Positions 7,610 through 16,052 are shown, counted from the first letter of the stretch. The stretch: 64,000 nt of DNA from Pseudaminobacter sp040049255 (GCF_040049255.1 NZ_JBDZDR010000001.1:806001-870000), one strand, 5' to 3'. Notes: a model not told the origin generated them from the sequence alone. Translations and numbers: made by a program.

Positions 7610-9661
7610 ATGGGCAATCGCGCTGGAGGAAGACGCACGGGACCGAAATGCATCGCCATCGTCGGTCCCTTTTCTAGCGGCAAAACCACCCTTCTCGAAG
7701 CCATTCTGGCCCGCACGGGCGCAATTCCGCGTCAGAATCCGATCTCTTCCGGAAACACCGTATCCGACCATTCGCCCGAGGCGCGGGCGCATGCCATGAG
7801 CGTGGAGGCTACATTCGCCACCACCGACTTCATGGGCGAAAGCCTGACCTTCGTGGATTGCCCCGGCTCGATCGAATTCGCCTTCGAGGCGGAGCCGGTG
7901 CTGGCGGCCTGCGACCTGGCGCTGGTGGTGGCCGAAGCGGACCAGAAGAAGGTGCCGGCCCTGCAGCTCATCATGCGCAGGCTGGACGAGCTCGGCGTGC
8001 CGCGCATCCTGTTCCTGAACAAGATCGACAAGGCCGAAGTGGGCGTGCGCGAAACGTTGAAGATGCTGCAGCCCACCAGCCGGACACCGCTGCTGCTGCG
8101 CCAGATACCGCTGCGCAAGGAGGGCATCGTGGTGGGCTCGATCGACCTGGCGCTGGAGCGGGCCTACATCTACCGCGAATACTCTGAAAGCGAGATCGCC
8201 GAGATCCCGAGCGACGAGAAGGCACGTGAGATAGAGGCGCGCTTTTCAATGCTCGAAAGACTGGCCGATCACGACGACGCGTTGATGGAGCAGTTGCTGG
8301 AAGAGATCGAGCCGCCCAAGGACGCGGTCTTCGACGACCTTGCCGCAGACCTGCGCAGCGGCGCGGTGACGCCCGTGCTGATCGGGTCGGCCGAAAAGGG
8401 CAATGGCGTTCTGCGCCTGCTAAAGACGATCCGCCATGATGCGCCCGACGTGGAGACGACCAGGCAACGGCTCGGCGCGCCGAACAGCGGCCAGACCGTG
8501 GTGCAGGTGATGAAGACCATCCACACACCACACGGCGGCAAGCTCTCGGTCTCGCGCATCCTGTCCGGCTCGGTGGCAGACGGCGCGGAACTGTTCCTGC
8601 CCGGCGGCGCCAGCGCCAAGGTGTCGGGCATCTACCGCATGTTCGGCAAGGACCAGGCCAAGCAGGCTTCGGCCGCGGCCGGTGAAACGGTGGCACTCGG
8701 CAAGCTTGACAGTGTGCGAACCGGGCAGACGCTGACCACGAGCAAGGGTGGAACGCAGCCCCTCGCCACCTTCAAAATGCCCGATCCGGTATTCGCCTTC
8801 TCCGTGCGCCCGAAGGAGCGCAAGGACGACGTCAGGATGTCGGCCGCCATTCAGCGACTGGCGGAGGAAGACCCGTCGCTGTCGCTTCGCCATCAGCAGG
8901 ATTCCAGCGAAACGGTGCTGATGGGCCACGGCGAAATGCACCTGCGCGTCACCGTCGAGCGGCTGGAAGGCAAGTACCAGATTCCGGTCGAGGCAAAGCC
9001 GCCGGCGGTTCCCTACCGCGAGACGATACGCAAGGCGACCCAGCAGCGGGGCCGCCACAAGAAGCAGTCAGGCGGGCATGGCCAGTTCGGCGACGTGGTC
9101 CTGGACATAAAACCCCTGCCCCGCGGCACGGGTTTCGAGTTCACCGACACGATCACCGGCGGTGTAGTGCCCAAGACCTATATCCCGTCGGTCGAGGCTG
9201 GCGTTCGCGATTTTCTACGCTCCGGCCCGCTCGGCTTTCCGATCGTGGACATCGCGGTCAATCTTGCCGATGGCTCCTACCACACCGTCGATTCTTCGGA
9301 CATGGCCTTCCAGATGGCCGCCAAGCTTGCGATGCGGGAAGGCATGACCGCCTGCTCGCCGGTGCTGCTCGAACCGATCATGAAGGTCGAGATATTTACG
9401 CCCTCGGAAGCCACCGCCCGCATCACCGGCATCGTGCCGCAACGGCGCGGTCAGATCCTGGGCTACGACGCCCGGCCGGGCTGGCCGGGATGGGACGTGG
9501 TGGAAGCGACGATGCCACAAGCGGAGATCGGCGACCTCATCATCGAGTTGCGTTCGGCAACGGCCGGCGTCGCCAGCTATCGCGCGAGTTTCGACCACAT
9601 GGCGGAACTGACCGGCCGGCTGGCCGACGAGGCCATGAACGCCAGCGGCAAGGCGGCCTGA
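7610..9661 (+). CDS. Elongation factor G-like translational GTPase
   Basis: This is a 683-aa EF-G homologue. GTPase motifs seen are G1 GPFSSGKTT (residues 19-27), DHSPEARAHAMSV around switch I, DCPG (G3, variant of DTPG) and NKID (G4), followed by domain II and the EF-G domain IV/V regions (HKKQSGGHGQFGDV, ITGIVPQRRGQILG). The switch I region and DCPG are unlike canonical translocase EF-G, so this is the second, EF-G2/FusA-like type rather than the main factor, and its role (ribosome rescue, recycling or stress translation) is uncertain. The ATG at 7610 is chosen for the preceding AGGAGGAGG. It diverges from the solute-binding gene. Confidence 0.86.
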   Translation: MGNRAGGRRTGPKCIAIVGPFSSGKTTLLEAILARTGAIPRQNPISSGNTVSDHSPEARAHAMSVEATFATTDFMGESLTFVDCPGSIEFAFEAEPVLAACDLALVVAEADQKKVPALQLIMRRLDELGVPRILFLNKIDKAEVGVRETLKMLQPTSRTPLLLRQIPLRKEGIVVGSIDLALERAYIYREYSESEIAEIPSDEKAREIEARFSMLERLADHDDALMEQLLEEIEPPKDAVFDDLAADLRSGAVTPVLIGSAEKGNGVLRLLKTIRHDAPDVETTRQRLGAPNSGQTVVQVMKTIHTPHGGKLSVSRILSGSVADGAELFLPGGASAKVSGIYRMFGKDQAKQASAAAGETVALGKLDSVRTGQTLTTSKGGTQPLATFKMPDPVFAFSVRPKERKDDVRMSAAIQRLAEEDPSLSLRHQQDSSETVLMGHGEMHLRVTVERLEGKYQIPVEAKPPAVPYRETIRKATQQRGRHKKQSGGHGQFGDVVLDIKPLPRGTGFEFTDTITGGVVPKTYIPSVEAGVRDFLRSGPLGFPIVDIAVNLADGSYHTVDSSDMAFQMAAKLAMREGMTACSPVLLEPIMKVEIFTPSEATARITGIVPQRRGQILGYDARPGWPGWDVVEATMPQAEIGDLIIELRSATAGVASYRASFDHMAELTGRLADEAMNASGKAA

Positions 9662-9692
9662 ACGCTGCATGAGCGGCTTCGCCAAGAGCGAA

Positions 9693-9728
9693 CAGAAAAA
9701 TCGGCGCCCGGACAATCCCGGACGCCGA
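9693..9728 (-). terminator. Minus-strand terminator
   Basis: On the minus strand the stem TCGGCG/CGCCGA, extended by CCGG/CCGG across a mismatch, is followed by TTTTT. It lies 35 bp past the stop of the plus-strand EF-G-like gene, facing the wrong way for that gene. Confidence 0.65.
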
Positions 9729-9940
9729 CTCGCGGACCATGCCGCCCTGGTTTGGGGTGGGGAGGAGGCAGCACGTCAGGTCCGCCGCAATCAATTCAGA
9801 CACGAACTGCTCCGCCTGTTGCGGCGAAGCAGTCGGACGCGGCGGCTGCCTGAGCTTCGAGCTTTCGTGTGATGCCCCCATCTCACGAAGGCTCGCACGC
9901 CGCGTCCTGAACATGCATAGCAAAGGGTGGCACGGCGAGA
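9729..9940 (-). ncRNA. Candidate small RNA ending at the 9693-9728 terminator
   Basis: This is inferred from a strong minus-strand terminator plus an upstream cluster of repeated GTAACC words that could be a promoter or operator. The 5' end is a guess. A tiny open frame (MHVQDAACEPS, 9918-9883) begins the putative transcript and is followed by self-complementary sequence. A longer open frame starting at 9881 runs through the terminator into the antisense of the neighbouring gene and is not accepted as a gene. I do not recognise the RNA family. Confidence 0.3.
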
Positions 9941-9942
9941 CA

Positions 9943-10051
9943 GGTTACGAGAGGTTACATGTCACGGTTACACTACGGCCTTCCGGCGCGGCGGCGCGTC
10001 GTATCCAATGACATACAGCGACCGAGTTCCGGCCGACTGGAGGGTGGTTAC
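9943..10051. promoter_or_regulatory. Four iterated GGTTAC words
   Basis: GGTTAC occurs at 9943-9948, 9953-9958, 9966-9971 and 10046-10051 (GTAACC on the minus strand). Two copies extend to GGTTACAT. The first three are spaced by 10 and 13 bp, roughly one helical turn, as expected of a regulator array. The protein is unknown. Confidence 0.4.
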
Positions 10052-10074
10052 ATAGGCGCACTGGATTTCGGGCA

Positions 10075-10103
10075 CAAAAAAAGCCGGATCAAAAGACCCG
10101 GCT
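10075..10103 (-). terminator. Minus-strand terminator
   Basis: On the minus strand AGCCGG/CCGGCT around an 8-10 nt loop is followed by TTTTTTT. There is no minus-strand protein gene between here and the plus-strand gene at 10415. Confidence 0.75.
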
Positions 10104-10375
10104 AAGTTTGATTGGAAGTGCCGATTAAGGCTAAACCTCCAGAGGGGAACACTCTAGGGCGCTAATGGGAGGAGGAACGCGCCCAGGAGATGGTTGGTAT
10201 ATGGGCTATACCTGCTGGGGAAACAAGCCGCTTCCTTGCAAGGCACCCATGCAAAATGACGCAGGCTGTGGCCCAAACTTGGACCAGTCGATAGGGCCAG
10301 GAGATTTTCGAGCTGCGAACGGAGTTGGCCCGAGTGCCCGACGGCCTCGAGTGCCGCAGAGTTGATCAGGCTAAT
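10104..10375 (-). ncRNA. Candidate small RNA ending at the 10075-10103 terminator
   Basis: Evidence is the strong terminator, the absence of any reasonable minus-strand open frame, and several local self-complementary segments (for example GGCCC with GGGCC around 10272-10299 and GCCTTGCAAGGAAGC around 10230-10245). The 5' limit is a guess. It has a loose resemblance to 6S RNA in the segment TTCGCAGCTCG, but I could not build the full 6S fold and the usual 6S neighbours are absent. The family remains unassigned. Confidence 0.35.
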
Positions 10376-10414
10376 CTCAGTTCCCTAACAGGGGCTGAAT
10401 GCAGGGGGTGAAAC

Positions 10415-10984
10415 ATGCGCAGGCCTCTCGCCATCGCCGGCAGTGCCGTCTTCTTCATCCTTGCGCCCGGCGTCGTGGCCGGTGTTGTGCCCTGGTTGCT
10501 TACCCAGCGTTATGGTCGGCCGTTCTCATCCGTGGCTGGCGCGGTGCCGCTTGGTCTGCTGCTCGTCGTGGCGGGCGCCGCGGTGCTGCTTCAAGCCTTC
10601 GCCCGTTTCGCCCTGGAGGGGGCCGGCACCCCTGCCCCGGTGGCGCCCACCGAGCGGCTGGTCGTCGGCGGGCCTTATCGGTATGTGCGCAACCCGATGT
10701 ATGTGGCAGTGCTGGCGATCATTCTCGGACAGGCGCTGCTTTTCGCCTCCTGGGCCGTCGCGCTCTATGCGGCAGCGGCATGGGCGGCCACCTTCGCCTT
10801 CGTGCACTTTTACGAAGAGCCGACGCTGGCGCGACGCTACGGCGACCAATACGAGGCCTATCGGCGCACGGTGCGCGGCTGGGTGCCACGCCTCACGCCG
10901 TGGCGCGACACCAGAACAAGCGATCACATGGGAAGGGATCGGCGCGGCCGACTCAATAGGGCCAGTTGCGCGCCTTGGCGATGA
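10415..10984 (+). CDS. Isoprenylcysteine carboxyl methyltransferase (ICMT)/PEMT-like membrane protein
   Basis: This is a 189-aa integral membrane protein with about four hydrophobic segments (around residues 4-28, 41-62, 94-110 and 112-130). The C-terminal half carries the ICMT/phospholipid-methyltransferase signature GGPYRYVRNPMYVAV and, later, FYEEPTLARRYGDQYEAYRRTVRGWVPR, which form the SAM-binding part in this superfamily. It probably methylates a lipid or a small amphipathic substrate. The true substrate is unknown. The ATG at 10415 follows GGGGGTG. Its last 32 bp overlap the 3' end of the convergent LysR gene, and its final 30 residues are probably not conserved. Confidence 0.8.
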   Translation: MRRPLAIAGSAVFFILAPGVVAGVVPWLLTQRYGRPFSSVAGAVPLGLLLVVAGAAVLLQAFARFALEGAGTPAPVAPTERLVVGGPYRYVRNPMYVAVLAIILGQALLFASWAVALYAAAAWAATFAFVHFYEEPTLARRYGDQYEAYRRTVRGWVPRLTPWRDTRTSDHMGRDRRGRLNRASCAPWR

Positions 10985-11903
10985 CGAAGTCACGGAACAC
11001 GTGCAGCTTCGCCTGGTTCTTCATCGCGTCCGGATAGCAGAAATAGGTGTCGAAGGACGGCACCTCGGTTTCCGGCAGCACCTGGACCAGGCCGGAATCC
11101 TTGCTCACAACATAGTCCGGCAGCATGGCGATGCCAGCTCCGGTCTGCACCGCACGCTTGATCGACAAGATGTCGTTGATCTGCAGGTTGGCGATGCGCT
11201 GCCCGCCTTCGAAGTCGCCCACGGTCTCCAGCCAGTTCAACTCGCTGAGATGCGATGGCACCGGCAAGCCGAAGGTGACGATGCGGTGGTTGCGCAGTTC
11301 GGCCATGCTTTCCGGCTTGCCGTATTTGTTCACATAGGACGGCGAGGCGTAGAGGTGGAAATGCACCGTGAACAGCCGGCGCTGGATCAGGTCGGGCTGC
11401 TGGGGCTGGCGCAGCCGCAGCGCGCAGTCGGCCTGGCGCATGGTCAGGTCCAGCTCCTCATTGGCCAGGATGAGCTGCAGGTTGATGTCCGGGTAGAGCT
11501 CGAGGAATTCCTGCACGCGCTCCGTCAGCCAGCCGGCGCCAAGCCCCACCGTAGTGGTGACACGGAGAACGCCGGAAGGCCGATCCTTGGCCTCGCTCAG
11601 TCGCGACTTGATCGATTCGAGCTTCATCAGCACGTCGTGCGCCGTGCGGAACAGCATTTCGCCCTGCTCGGTCAAGACCAGGCCGCGCGCATGGCGGTGG
11701 AACAGCGCCACCCCCACTTCGCTCTCCAACGCGCTTACCTGGCGCGAGATCGCCGATTGGGAAAGGCGCAGCGTCTCGGCCGCATGTGTGAACGAGCCGG
11801 CTTCCGCCGCGGCGTGAAACACGCGCAGCTTGTCCCAGTCGAGCGCCTCGCTGCGCCGACCTACCCTGACGTTGTTCTGTTCTGGCTTATTCCGCGGCTT
11901 CAC
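10953..11903 (-). CDS. lsrB: LysR-type regulator, LsrB/VtlR type
   Basis: This is a 316-aa LysR regulator. The winged HTH (LDWDKLRVFHAAAEAGSFTHAAETLRLSQSAISRQVSALE) starts near residue 21, later than in most LysR proteins, and a substrate-binding domain follows. Placement directly after trxB matches the lsrB locus of S. meliloti and vtlR of Brucella/Agrobacterium, where this regulator controls oxidative stress response, LPS genes or small RNAs. That is knowledge of the family, not seen here. The start is GTG at 11903, overlapping the trxB stop (11887) by 17 bp, so the two are co-transcribed. It converges on the ICMT-like gene. Confidence 0.85.
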   Translation of the reverse strand: MKPRNKPEQNNVRVGRRSEALDWDKLRVFHAAAEAGSFTHAAETLRLSQSAISRQVSALESEVGVALFHRHARGLVLTEQGEMLFRTAHDVLMKLESIKSRLSEAKDRPSGVLRVTTTVGLGAGWLTERVQEFLELYPDINLQLILANEELDLTMRQADCALRLRQPQQPDLIQRRLFTVHFHLYASPSYVNKYGKPESMAELRNHRIVTFGLPVPSHLSELNWLETVGDFEGGQRIANLQINDILSIKRAVQTGAGIAMLPDYVVSKDSGLVQVLPETEVPSFDTYFCYPDAMKNQAKLHVFRDFVIAKARNWPY

Positions 11904-12861
11904 GATGAACTTCTATTCCGGCAAGAAATTTTTCGGCTTCCAGTGCCGCCATGCAGCCGAGACCGGCCGCCGTAACCGCCTGGCGGTAGACATCGTCGGT
12001 GACGTCGCCGGCCGCGAATACGCCAGGCACGCTGGTGCGGGTTGAATCCGGTTCGGTCCAGAGATAGCCGCTCGGCTTCTGCTTGAGCTTGCCGACGAAG
12101 AGCTCGACCGCCGGTGCATGGCCGATCGCCACGAACACGCCATCGACAGGCAGGTCGCTGTGCTCGCCGGTCACGACGTTGCGCAGCTTGAGCCCGCTCG
12201 CGGAAGGCGGCAGCGGCGGCTTGCCCGGATTGCCCGTGATCTCGTCCACCACCGTATTCCAGATGACCTTGATGTTGTCCTTCTGCAGCAGGCGCTCGCG
12301 CAGGATGCGCTCGGCGCGGAAATCGTCGCGCCGATGGATGACGGTGACGGTTCTGGCAAGATTGGAGAGGTACAGCGCTTCTTCGACAGCCGAATTGCCG
12401 CCGCCCACCACCGCCACGTCCTTGCCGCGATAGAAGAAGCCGTCGCAGGTGGCGCAGGCCGAGACGCCGAAGCCCATGAAGGTCTGCTCGCTGGGAATGC
12501 CAAGCCATTTGGCCTTGGCGCCGGTGGCGATGATCAGCGCATCGCAGGTGTATTCGGCGCCAGAATCCGCCTTCAGACGGAAGGGCCGCACGTCCAGATT
12601 CACTTCGGTGATCAGATCATTGACGATTTCGGCGCCGACATTCTCAGCCTGCTTGAGCATCTCGCCCATCAGCCAGGGACCCTGGATGGGGTCTGCGAAG
12701 CCGGGATAATTCTCGACATCGGTGGTGATCATGAGCTGGCCGCCCTGCTCCAGCCCGGCCACCAGCACGGGTTTCAGCATGGCGCGCGCCGCATAGATGG
12801 CAGCCGTATAACCTGCAGGACCGGAGCCGATGATAAGGACGGGCGCATGTTTGGTCGTCAT
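11887..12861 (-). CDS. trxB: Thioredoxin-disulfide reductase
   Basis: This is a 324-aa NADPH-dependent flavoprotein that reduces thioredoxin. It shows the FAD dinucleotide motif IIGSGPAGYTAAIYAARA (near residue 10), the redox-active CATC (C136, C139), the NADPH motif VVGGGNSAVEEALYLSNLA and the C-terminal FAD segment GVFAAGDVTDDVYRQAVTAAGLGCMAA. The ATG at 12861 gives the standard N-terminus. The open frame continues upstream without similarity. It is followed by the overlapping LysR gene and diverges from lrp across a 256-bp spacer. Confidence 0.95.
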   Translation of the reverse strand: MTTKHAPVLIIGSGPAGYTAAIYAARAMLKPVLVAGLEQGGQLMITTDVENYPGFADPIQGPWLMGEMLKQAENVGAEIVNDLITEVNLDVRPFRLKADSGAEYTCDALIIATGAKAKWLGIPSEQTFMGFGVSACATCDGFFYRGKDVAVVGGGNSAVEEALYLSNLARTVTVIHRRDDFRAERILRERLLQKDNIKVIWNTVVDEITGNPGKPPLPPSASGLKLRNVVTGEHSDLPVDGVFVAIGHAPAVELFVGKLKQKPSGYLWTEPDSTRTSVPGVFAAGDVTDDVYRQAVTAAGLGCMAALEAEKFLAGIEVHREAAE

Positions 12862-12995
12862 GTAAAGGCCTTCATGAACTTGGGGCGGCACGTAGCGATG
12901 CGGATTGATATTTCGCGCTAATCTAAGTGTTGGCGGCGCAGGCAGCAAGGCGACGAATCGACCGTCCCCGGAAAGCTTTGCCCGCGCGGCCCCTG

Positions 12996-13040
12996 ACGCA
13001 GCGAAGCACCCCCGAAAGGCAGTAGAAAATTTCGCTGCGT
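12996..13040. promoter_or_regulatory. Inverted repeat in the trxB-lrp divergent promoter
   Basis: Perfect 10-bp arms ACGCAGCGAA (12996-13005) and TTCGCTGCGT (13031-13040) are separated by 25 bp, 78 bp before the lrp start. It could be a two-site operator for Lrp itself or for the LysR regulator, or a transcript hairpin. Confidence 0.45.
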
Positions 13041-13117
13041 GGGCCTGACGCCGCCCCGCTTATAGTTTAATTACACGATGGCGACAGATTCTTGCGCCAC
13101 CGCACTGGAAAACCAAC

Positions 13118-13600
13118 ATGCCGCTGAAGGCCGACCTCGACGCGATCGACTGGAAGATCCTGCAGGAACTGCAGAATGAAGGGCGCATGACCAATGTCGA
13201 GCTGTCGCGGCGGGTGGGCATCTCGGCCCCGCCTTGCCTCAGGCGGGTCAAGCGGCTTGAAGATTCCGGCATTATCCGCGGCTATCGCGCCCTGCTCAAC
13301 GCCCCCGCGCTTGGTATGGACGTGGTGGCCTTCTGCCTGGTGGGCCTTCATCACCACGCCGAGGCGGAGCTGAAGGCATTTGCCGACCGGACGCGCCTAT
13401 GGCCGATCGTGCGCCAGGCATGGATGGTCTCGGGCGACTCCGACTTCATGCTGCATTGCGTGGCAAGCGACCTCACCACCTTCCAGAACTTCGTGATCGA
13501 GGATCTTGCCTCCGCGCCCAATGTCGATACCGTGCGCACTGCTCTGACCATCCGCCAGGTGAAGAACGAAGGATTGGTGGCCATAGAAGCATATAGTTAG
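13118..13600 (+). CDS. lrp: Lrp/AsnC family transcriptional regulator
   Basis: This is a 160-aa regulator. The N-terminal HTH (LDAIDWKILQELQNEGRMTNVELSRRVGISAPPCLRRVKRLEDSGIIRGY) is followed by a RAM/AsnC ligand-binding domain. It resembles lrp3 of S. meliloti, which lies in the same setting and is reported to be driven by LsrB together with lps genes. The sequence context agrees but does not prove this. The 24 bp between its stop and the next gene suggest it heads a small operon with the two glycosyltransferase genes. Confidence 0.88.
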   Translation: MPLKADLDAIDWKILQELQNEGRMTNVELSRRVGISAPPCLRRVKRLEDSGIIRGYRALLNAPALGMDVVAFCLVGLHHHAEAELKAFADRTRLWPIVRQAWMVSGDSDFMLHCVASDLTTFQNFVIEDLASAPNVDTVRTALTIRQVKNEGLVAIEAYS

Positions 13601-13623
13601 CGAGAATTCCGCAAGGAGAAACG

Positions 13624-14253
13624 TTGGGAACGACCGATACCAGAAAACGCATGGTAATCGTCGGTAATGGTCCGCTTTCGCGCGACCTTTCCGAGCATGT
13701 CGACAGCGCCGACTTCGTAATCCGCTTCAATGATCCGAAGGCCGGAATTGGCCTGAGCGGGGTCAAGACCGACCGGTTGCTGATGGCCAACACCGGACCA
13801 CCCATGCGGCGGCGGCTGAAAACTCCTGAGCTGATCACCTCGCCTATCTTTCAGGCCGCCAGGGAATTGGTGTTTCCCTATCACCCGCTCATAGTTCGGC
13901 GATATTTCATAAAGGTCTCGTTTCTGTCCCGCCTGAAGGGCAAACGAGCCGAATATACGCTCAAAGGCATCGAGGTGTTCGGAGGCGCGGGCAAGGAAAT
14001 ACGGATCATGCCTCCGCAGTTCTACGAACAGGGCTGCCGCGCACTCGGATTGCCGGAAGCCAAAATGCGCGAGTTCTTTCCAAGCACCGGTTTTTTCGGG
14101 ATTTGGCACGCTCTCGAACACCACCCAGCAGACGAGTGGCGCATAGAAATCTGCGGCTTCACCTGGGAGGGATGGCAGCAACATACCTGGGCCGACGAGC
14201 GCCGATGGGTCTTGGAACAGGTGGATCACGGCCGCGTAATAATACTGGAATAA
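13624..14253 (+). CDS. Glycosyltransferase family 29-like protein
   Basis: This is a 209-aa protein whose start (RMVIVGNGPLSRDLSEHVDSADFVIRFN) matches the sialyl-motif-like region of GT29-type bacterial proteins, some of which are mislabelled as urease accessory proteins in databases. It also contains STGFFGIWHAL, a second conserved segment of the group. It is probably a sugar transferase for LPS core. Donor and acceptor are unknown. The start is TTG at 13624 with AAGGAG 5 bases upstream. It is the second gene after lrp. Base composition is somewhat lower in GC than the flanking genes, as is common for LPS genes. Confidence 0.65.
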   Translation: MGTTDTRKRMVIVGNGPLSRDLSEHVDSADFVIRFNDPKAGIGLSGVKTDRLLMANTGPPMRRRLKTPELITSPIFQAARELVFPYHPLIVRRYFIKVSFLSRLKGKRAEYTLKGIEVFGGAGKEIRIMPPQFYEQGCRALGLPEAKMREFFPSTGFFGIWHALEHHPADEWRIEICGFTWEGWQQHTWADERRWVLEQVDHGRVIILE

Positions 14254-14322
14254 ATATCAGTTCTTCGCGAAAAAAATTCGTGCATAATCCTTTCTGGGGA
14301 ACAATCAGATTGGATACTCGGC

Positions 14323-15024
14323 ATGAACGACACGCTGAAGATATTCATCGGCTGGGATTCTCGTGAGTCAATCGCATACGAGGTCGCGAAAAGCACAGCC
14401 CTGAAGAATGCCTCTACTCCACTGGACATTCAGCCGATCAAGCTGAACGACCTTGTCGCCAGAGGCCTCTACTCTCGCGACATTGATCCACTTGCCTCGA
14501 CAGAATTTACATATTCACGCTTTTTTACGCCACACCTTGCCAATTTCGAAGGATGGGCATTGTTCTGCGACTGCGACTTTCTGTTCTTCGGGGACCTTGC
14601 CGAACTGCGAGATTATCAGGACCCGACCAAGGCCGTCATGTGCGTCAAGCATGACTACCGACCGAAGGAAGGGTTGAAGATGGACGGCAAGGCGCAGACG
14701 AGCTACCCGCGCAAGAACTGGTCTTCCTTCATGTTTTTCAACTGCGCCCATCCATCGACCCGCAGGCTGACAGCGGAACTCGCCAACCGCGAATCCGGTG
14801 CCTACCTGCATCGCATGCAGTGGGCGGAAGACGACGAAATCGGCGATCTGCCGATGGAGTGGAATTGGCTGGAGGGATGGAACGAGAAACCGGCCGATGG
14901 CCCGCCCAAGGCTGTGCATTACACGAGCGGCGGTCCCTGGTTCAAGGACTGGCAGGATGTCGAATACGGGGATGTCTGGCGTCAGGAAGCGCTGAGGATC
15001 GCCCCCGATTTCAGGCCGATGTAA
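14323..15024 (+). CDS. Glycosyltransferase, GT8-like (LPS core)
   Basis: This is a 233-aa soluble transferase. The nucleotide-sugar/metal motif DCDFLFFGDL is preceded by the conserved RFFTPHLANFEGWALF, and the C-terminal part has HYTSGGPWF, which in GT8-type enzymes supplies a metal-binding His. It therefore probably transfers a hexose or hexuronic acid from a nucleotide donor. It is the last of three plus-strand genes after lrp and ends 70 bp before the convergent GT25-like gene. The role in lipopolysaccharide core synthesis is inferred from the neighbourhood. Confidence 0.75.
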   Translation: MNDTLKIFIGWDSRESIAYEVAKSTALKNASTPLDIQPIKLNDLVARGLYSRDIDPLASTEFTYSRFFTPHLANFEGWALFCDCDFLFFGDLAELRDYQDPTKAVMCVKHDYRPKEGLKMDGKAQTSYPRKNWSSFMFFNCAHPSTRRLTAELANRESGAYLHRMQWAEDDEIGDLPMEWNWLEGWNEKPADGPPKAVHYTSGGPWFKDWQDVEYGDVWRQEALRIAPDFRPM

Positions 15025-15093
15025 CCCCCGCATGGGCGCGTGCGTGGATAGGCCTCCGCGCACGCCCGGCCGGCTGGATGACGAGAGAAATGC

Positions 15094-15924
15094 TCATCCC
15101 CTGGGGCTGAAGGGTACGGTCCGGAAAATGAGGCGACCGGTCGCGAGAAGAGCTGCCCTGCGCACGGAAACGGCGATCTGACGCCCGACGCGGCCAAGTT
15201 CCCGAGGAATTTTGCCCCACCCCCGAAGCCTGGGGCTTCTTGGATCGTGGCGATGGAAGCTGACCCTATCCGTCTCCAGTGTGCTGGCCATCTGTTCGTC
15301 TGCCGACGAACCGAAAACGAGGTTGTGCTGCATGCAGATCGCGGGCACCAACTGCAGGGCATGGAGTTCACCGAGAATTCCGTATTTCGGGGAGAAGATT
15401 ATCTCGTCGACCGGCTCGCAGTTCCGCTCGGTTGCGGCCAGCAATCGCCGAGCTGTCCGGGGTGTCACAAAATACCCTCCCGCGCAGAAGTGATACGAAA
15501 TCAGTCGGCGCAACTCGTGCCCGAACGGCGTAGCCTCCACCACGTGGCCCATCTCGACCCGCTTCAGCGTAGCCTCCCCCTTGACGATATCCGTACCAGC
15601 CGGAATCCACTCGTGCGAACGCAAGAAGTTCCCCGCATCACTGGAAAAATGGATGTCGTCCTCGGCTATGAAGGCCCAGGGCGCATTTTCCGCGACGACC
15701 ATTTCCCACACTTTGCGGTGGCTCAGAAAGCAGCCGATTTCACCAGCGGATAAGGAATTGCGCCCCGAAGACAGCCCGCGAAGCCGTTCCAGCTCCGCGT
15801 CGGGCAGTTCCCTGGCGTCCACCGCCGGCACCCGCACCAGGTCGATGTACATGCCTTCGATCTGTTTCCTGAACCAGGCGAGACGGTCGGCAGATCGGTC
15901 GAGATTGATCAGGTAGAGTTTCAT
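15094..15924 (-). CDS. Glycosyltransferase family 25 protein (LPS biosynthesis)
   Basis: This is a 276-aa transferase of the GT25/LOS galactosyltransferase group: start MKLYLINLDRSADRLAWF, then GEIGCFLSHRKVWEMVV and AFIAEDDIHF, where EDD supplies the acidic metal/donor site. A further conserved segment is CAGGYFVTPRTARRLL. The ATG at 15924 is chosen because it begins the family's usual N-terminus. Upstream codons in the same frame have no similarity. The C-terminal 60 residues are basic. It is the only GT in this block lying alone on the minus strand between plus-strand genes. The donor sugar is unknown. Confidence 0.85.
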   Translation of the reverse strand: MKLYLINLDRSADRLAWFRKQIEGMYIDLVRVPAVDARELPDAELERLRGLSSGRNSLSAGEIGCFLSHRKVWEMVVAENAPWAFIAEDDIHFSSDAGNFLRSHEWIPAGTDIVKGEATLKRVEMGHVVEATPFGHELRRLISYHFCAGGYFVTPRTARRLLAATERNCEPVDEIIFSPKYGILGELHALQLVPAICMQHNLVFGSSADEQMASTLETDRVSFHRHDPRSPRLRGWGKIPRELGRVGRQIAVSVRRAALLATGRLIFRTVPFSPRG

Positions 15925-16052
15925 GCCAGGATCCGAATACTGTTGAATATTCGTTCCGAGGCGCGGTCTGGACCATCGCCGCGGCATTCCCTAAAGAAAC
16001 TGCACACATTCGAGCTCAAGCCACCGCATTATCGGCAGCCCTAGGCAAAAAA

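Larger units (their letters stand above)
9662..10414. other. 750-bp gene-free region with signs of minus-strand small RNAs
   Basis: No protein gene is convincing here. Two hairpins each followed by a T-run lie on the minus strand (9693-9728 and 10075-10103), although no minus-strand protein gene is present to terminate. Four GGTTAC words occur at 9943-10051. This is most simply read as one or two small-RNA genes on the minus strand with their promoters. Confidence 0.5.

Noticed and set aside
9540..9923. 127-codon minus-strand open frame next to the EF-G-like gene
   Set aside because: It runs through a strong terminator hairpin and then antisense to the EF-G-like gene. No conserved protein is visible.
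10104..10375. 6S RNA or tmRNA assignment for the minus-strand RNA candidate
   Set aside because: Only a short stretch resembles 6S, the characteristic neighbours (zapA, formyl-THF cyclo-ligase) are absent, and no tmRNA tag frame or tRNA-like end was found.
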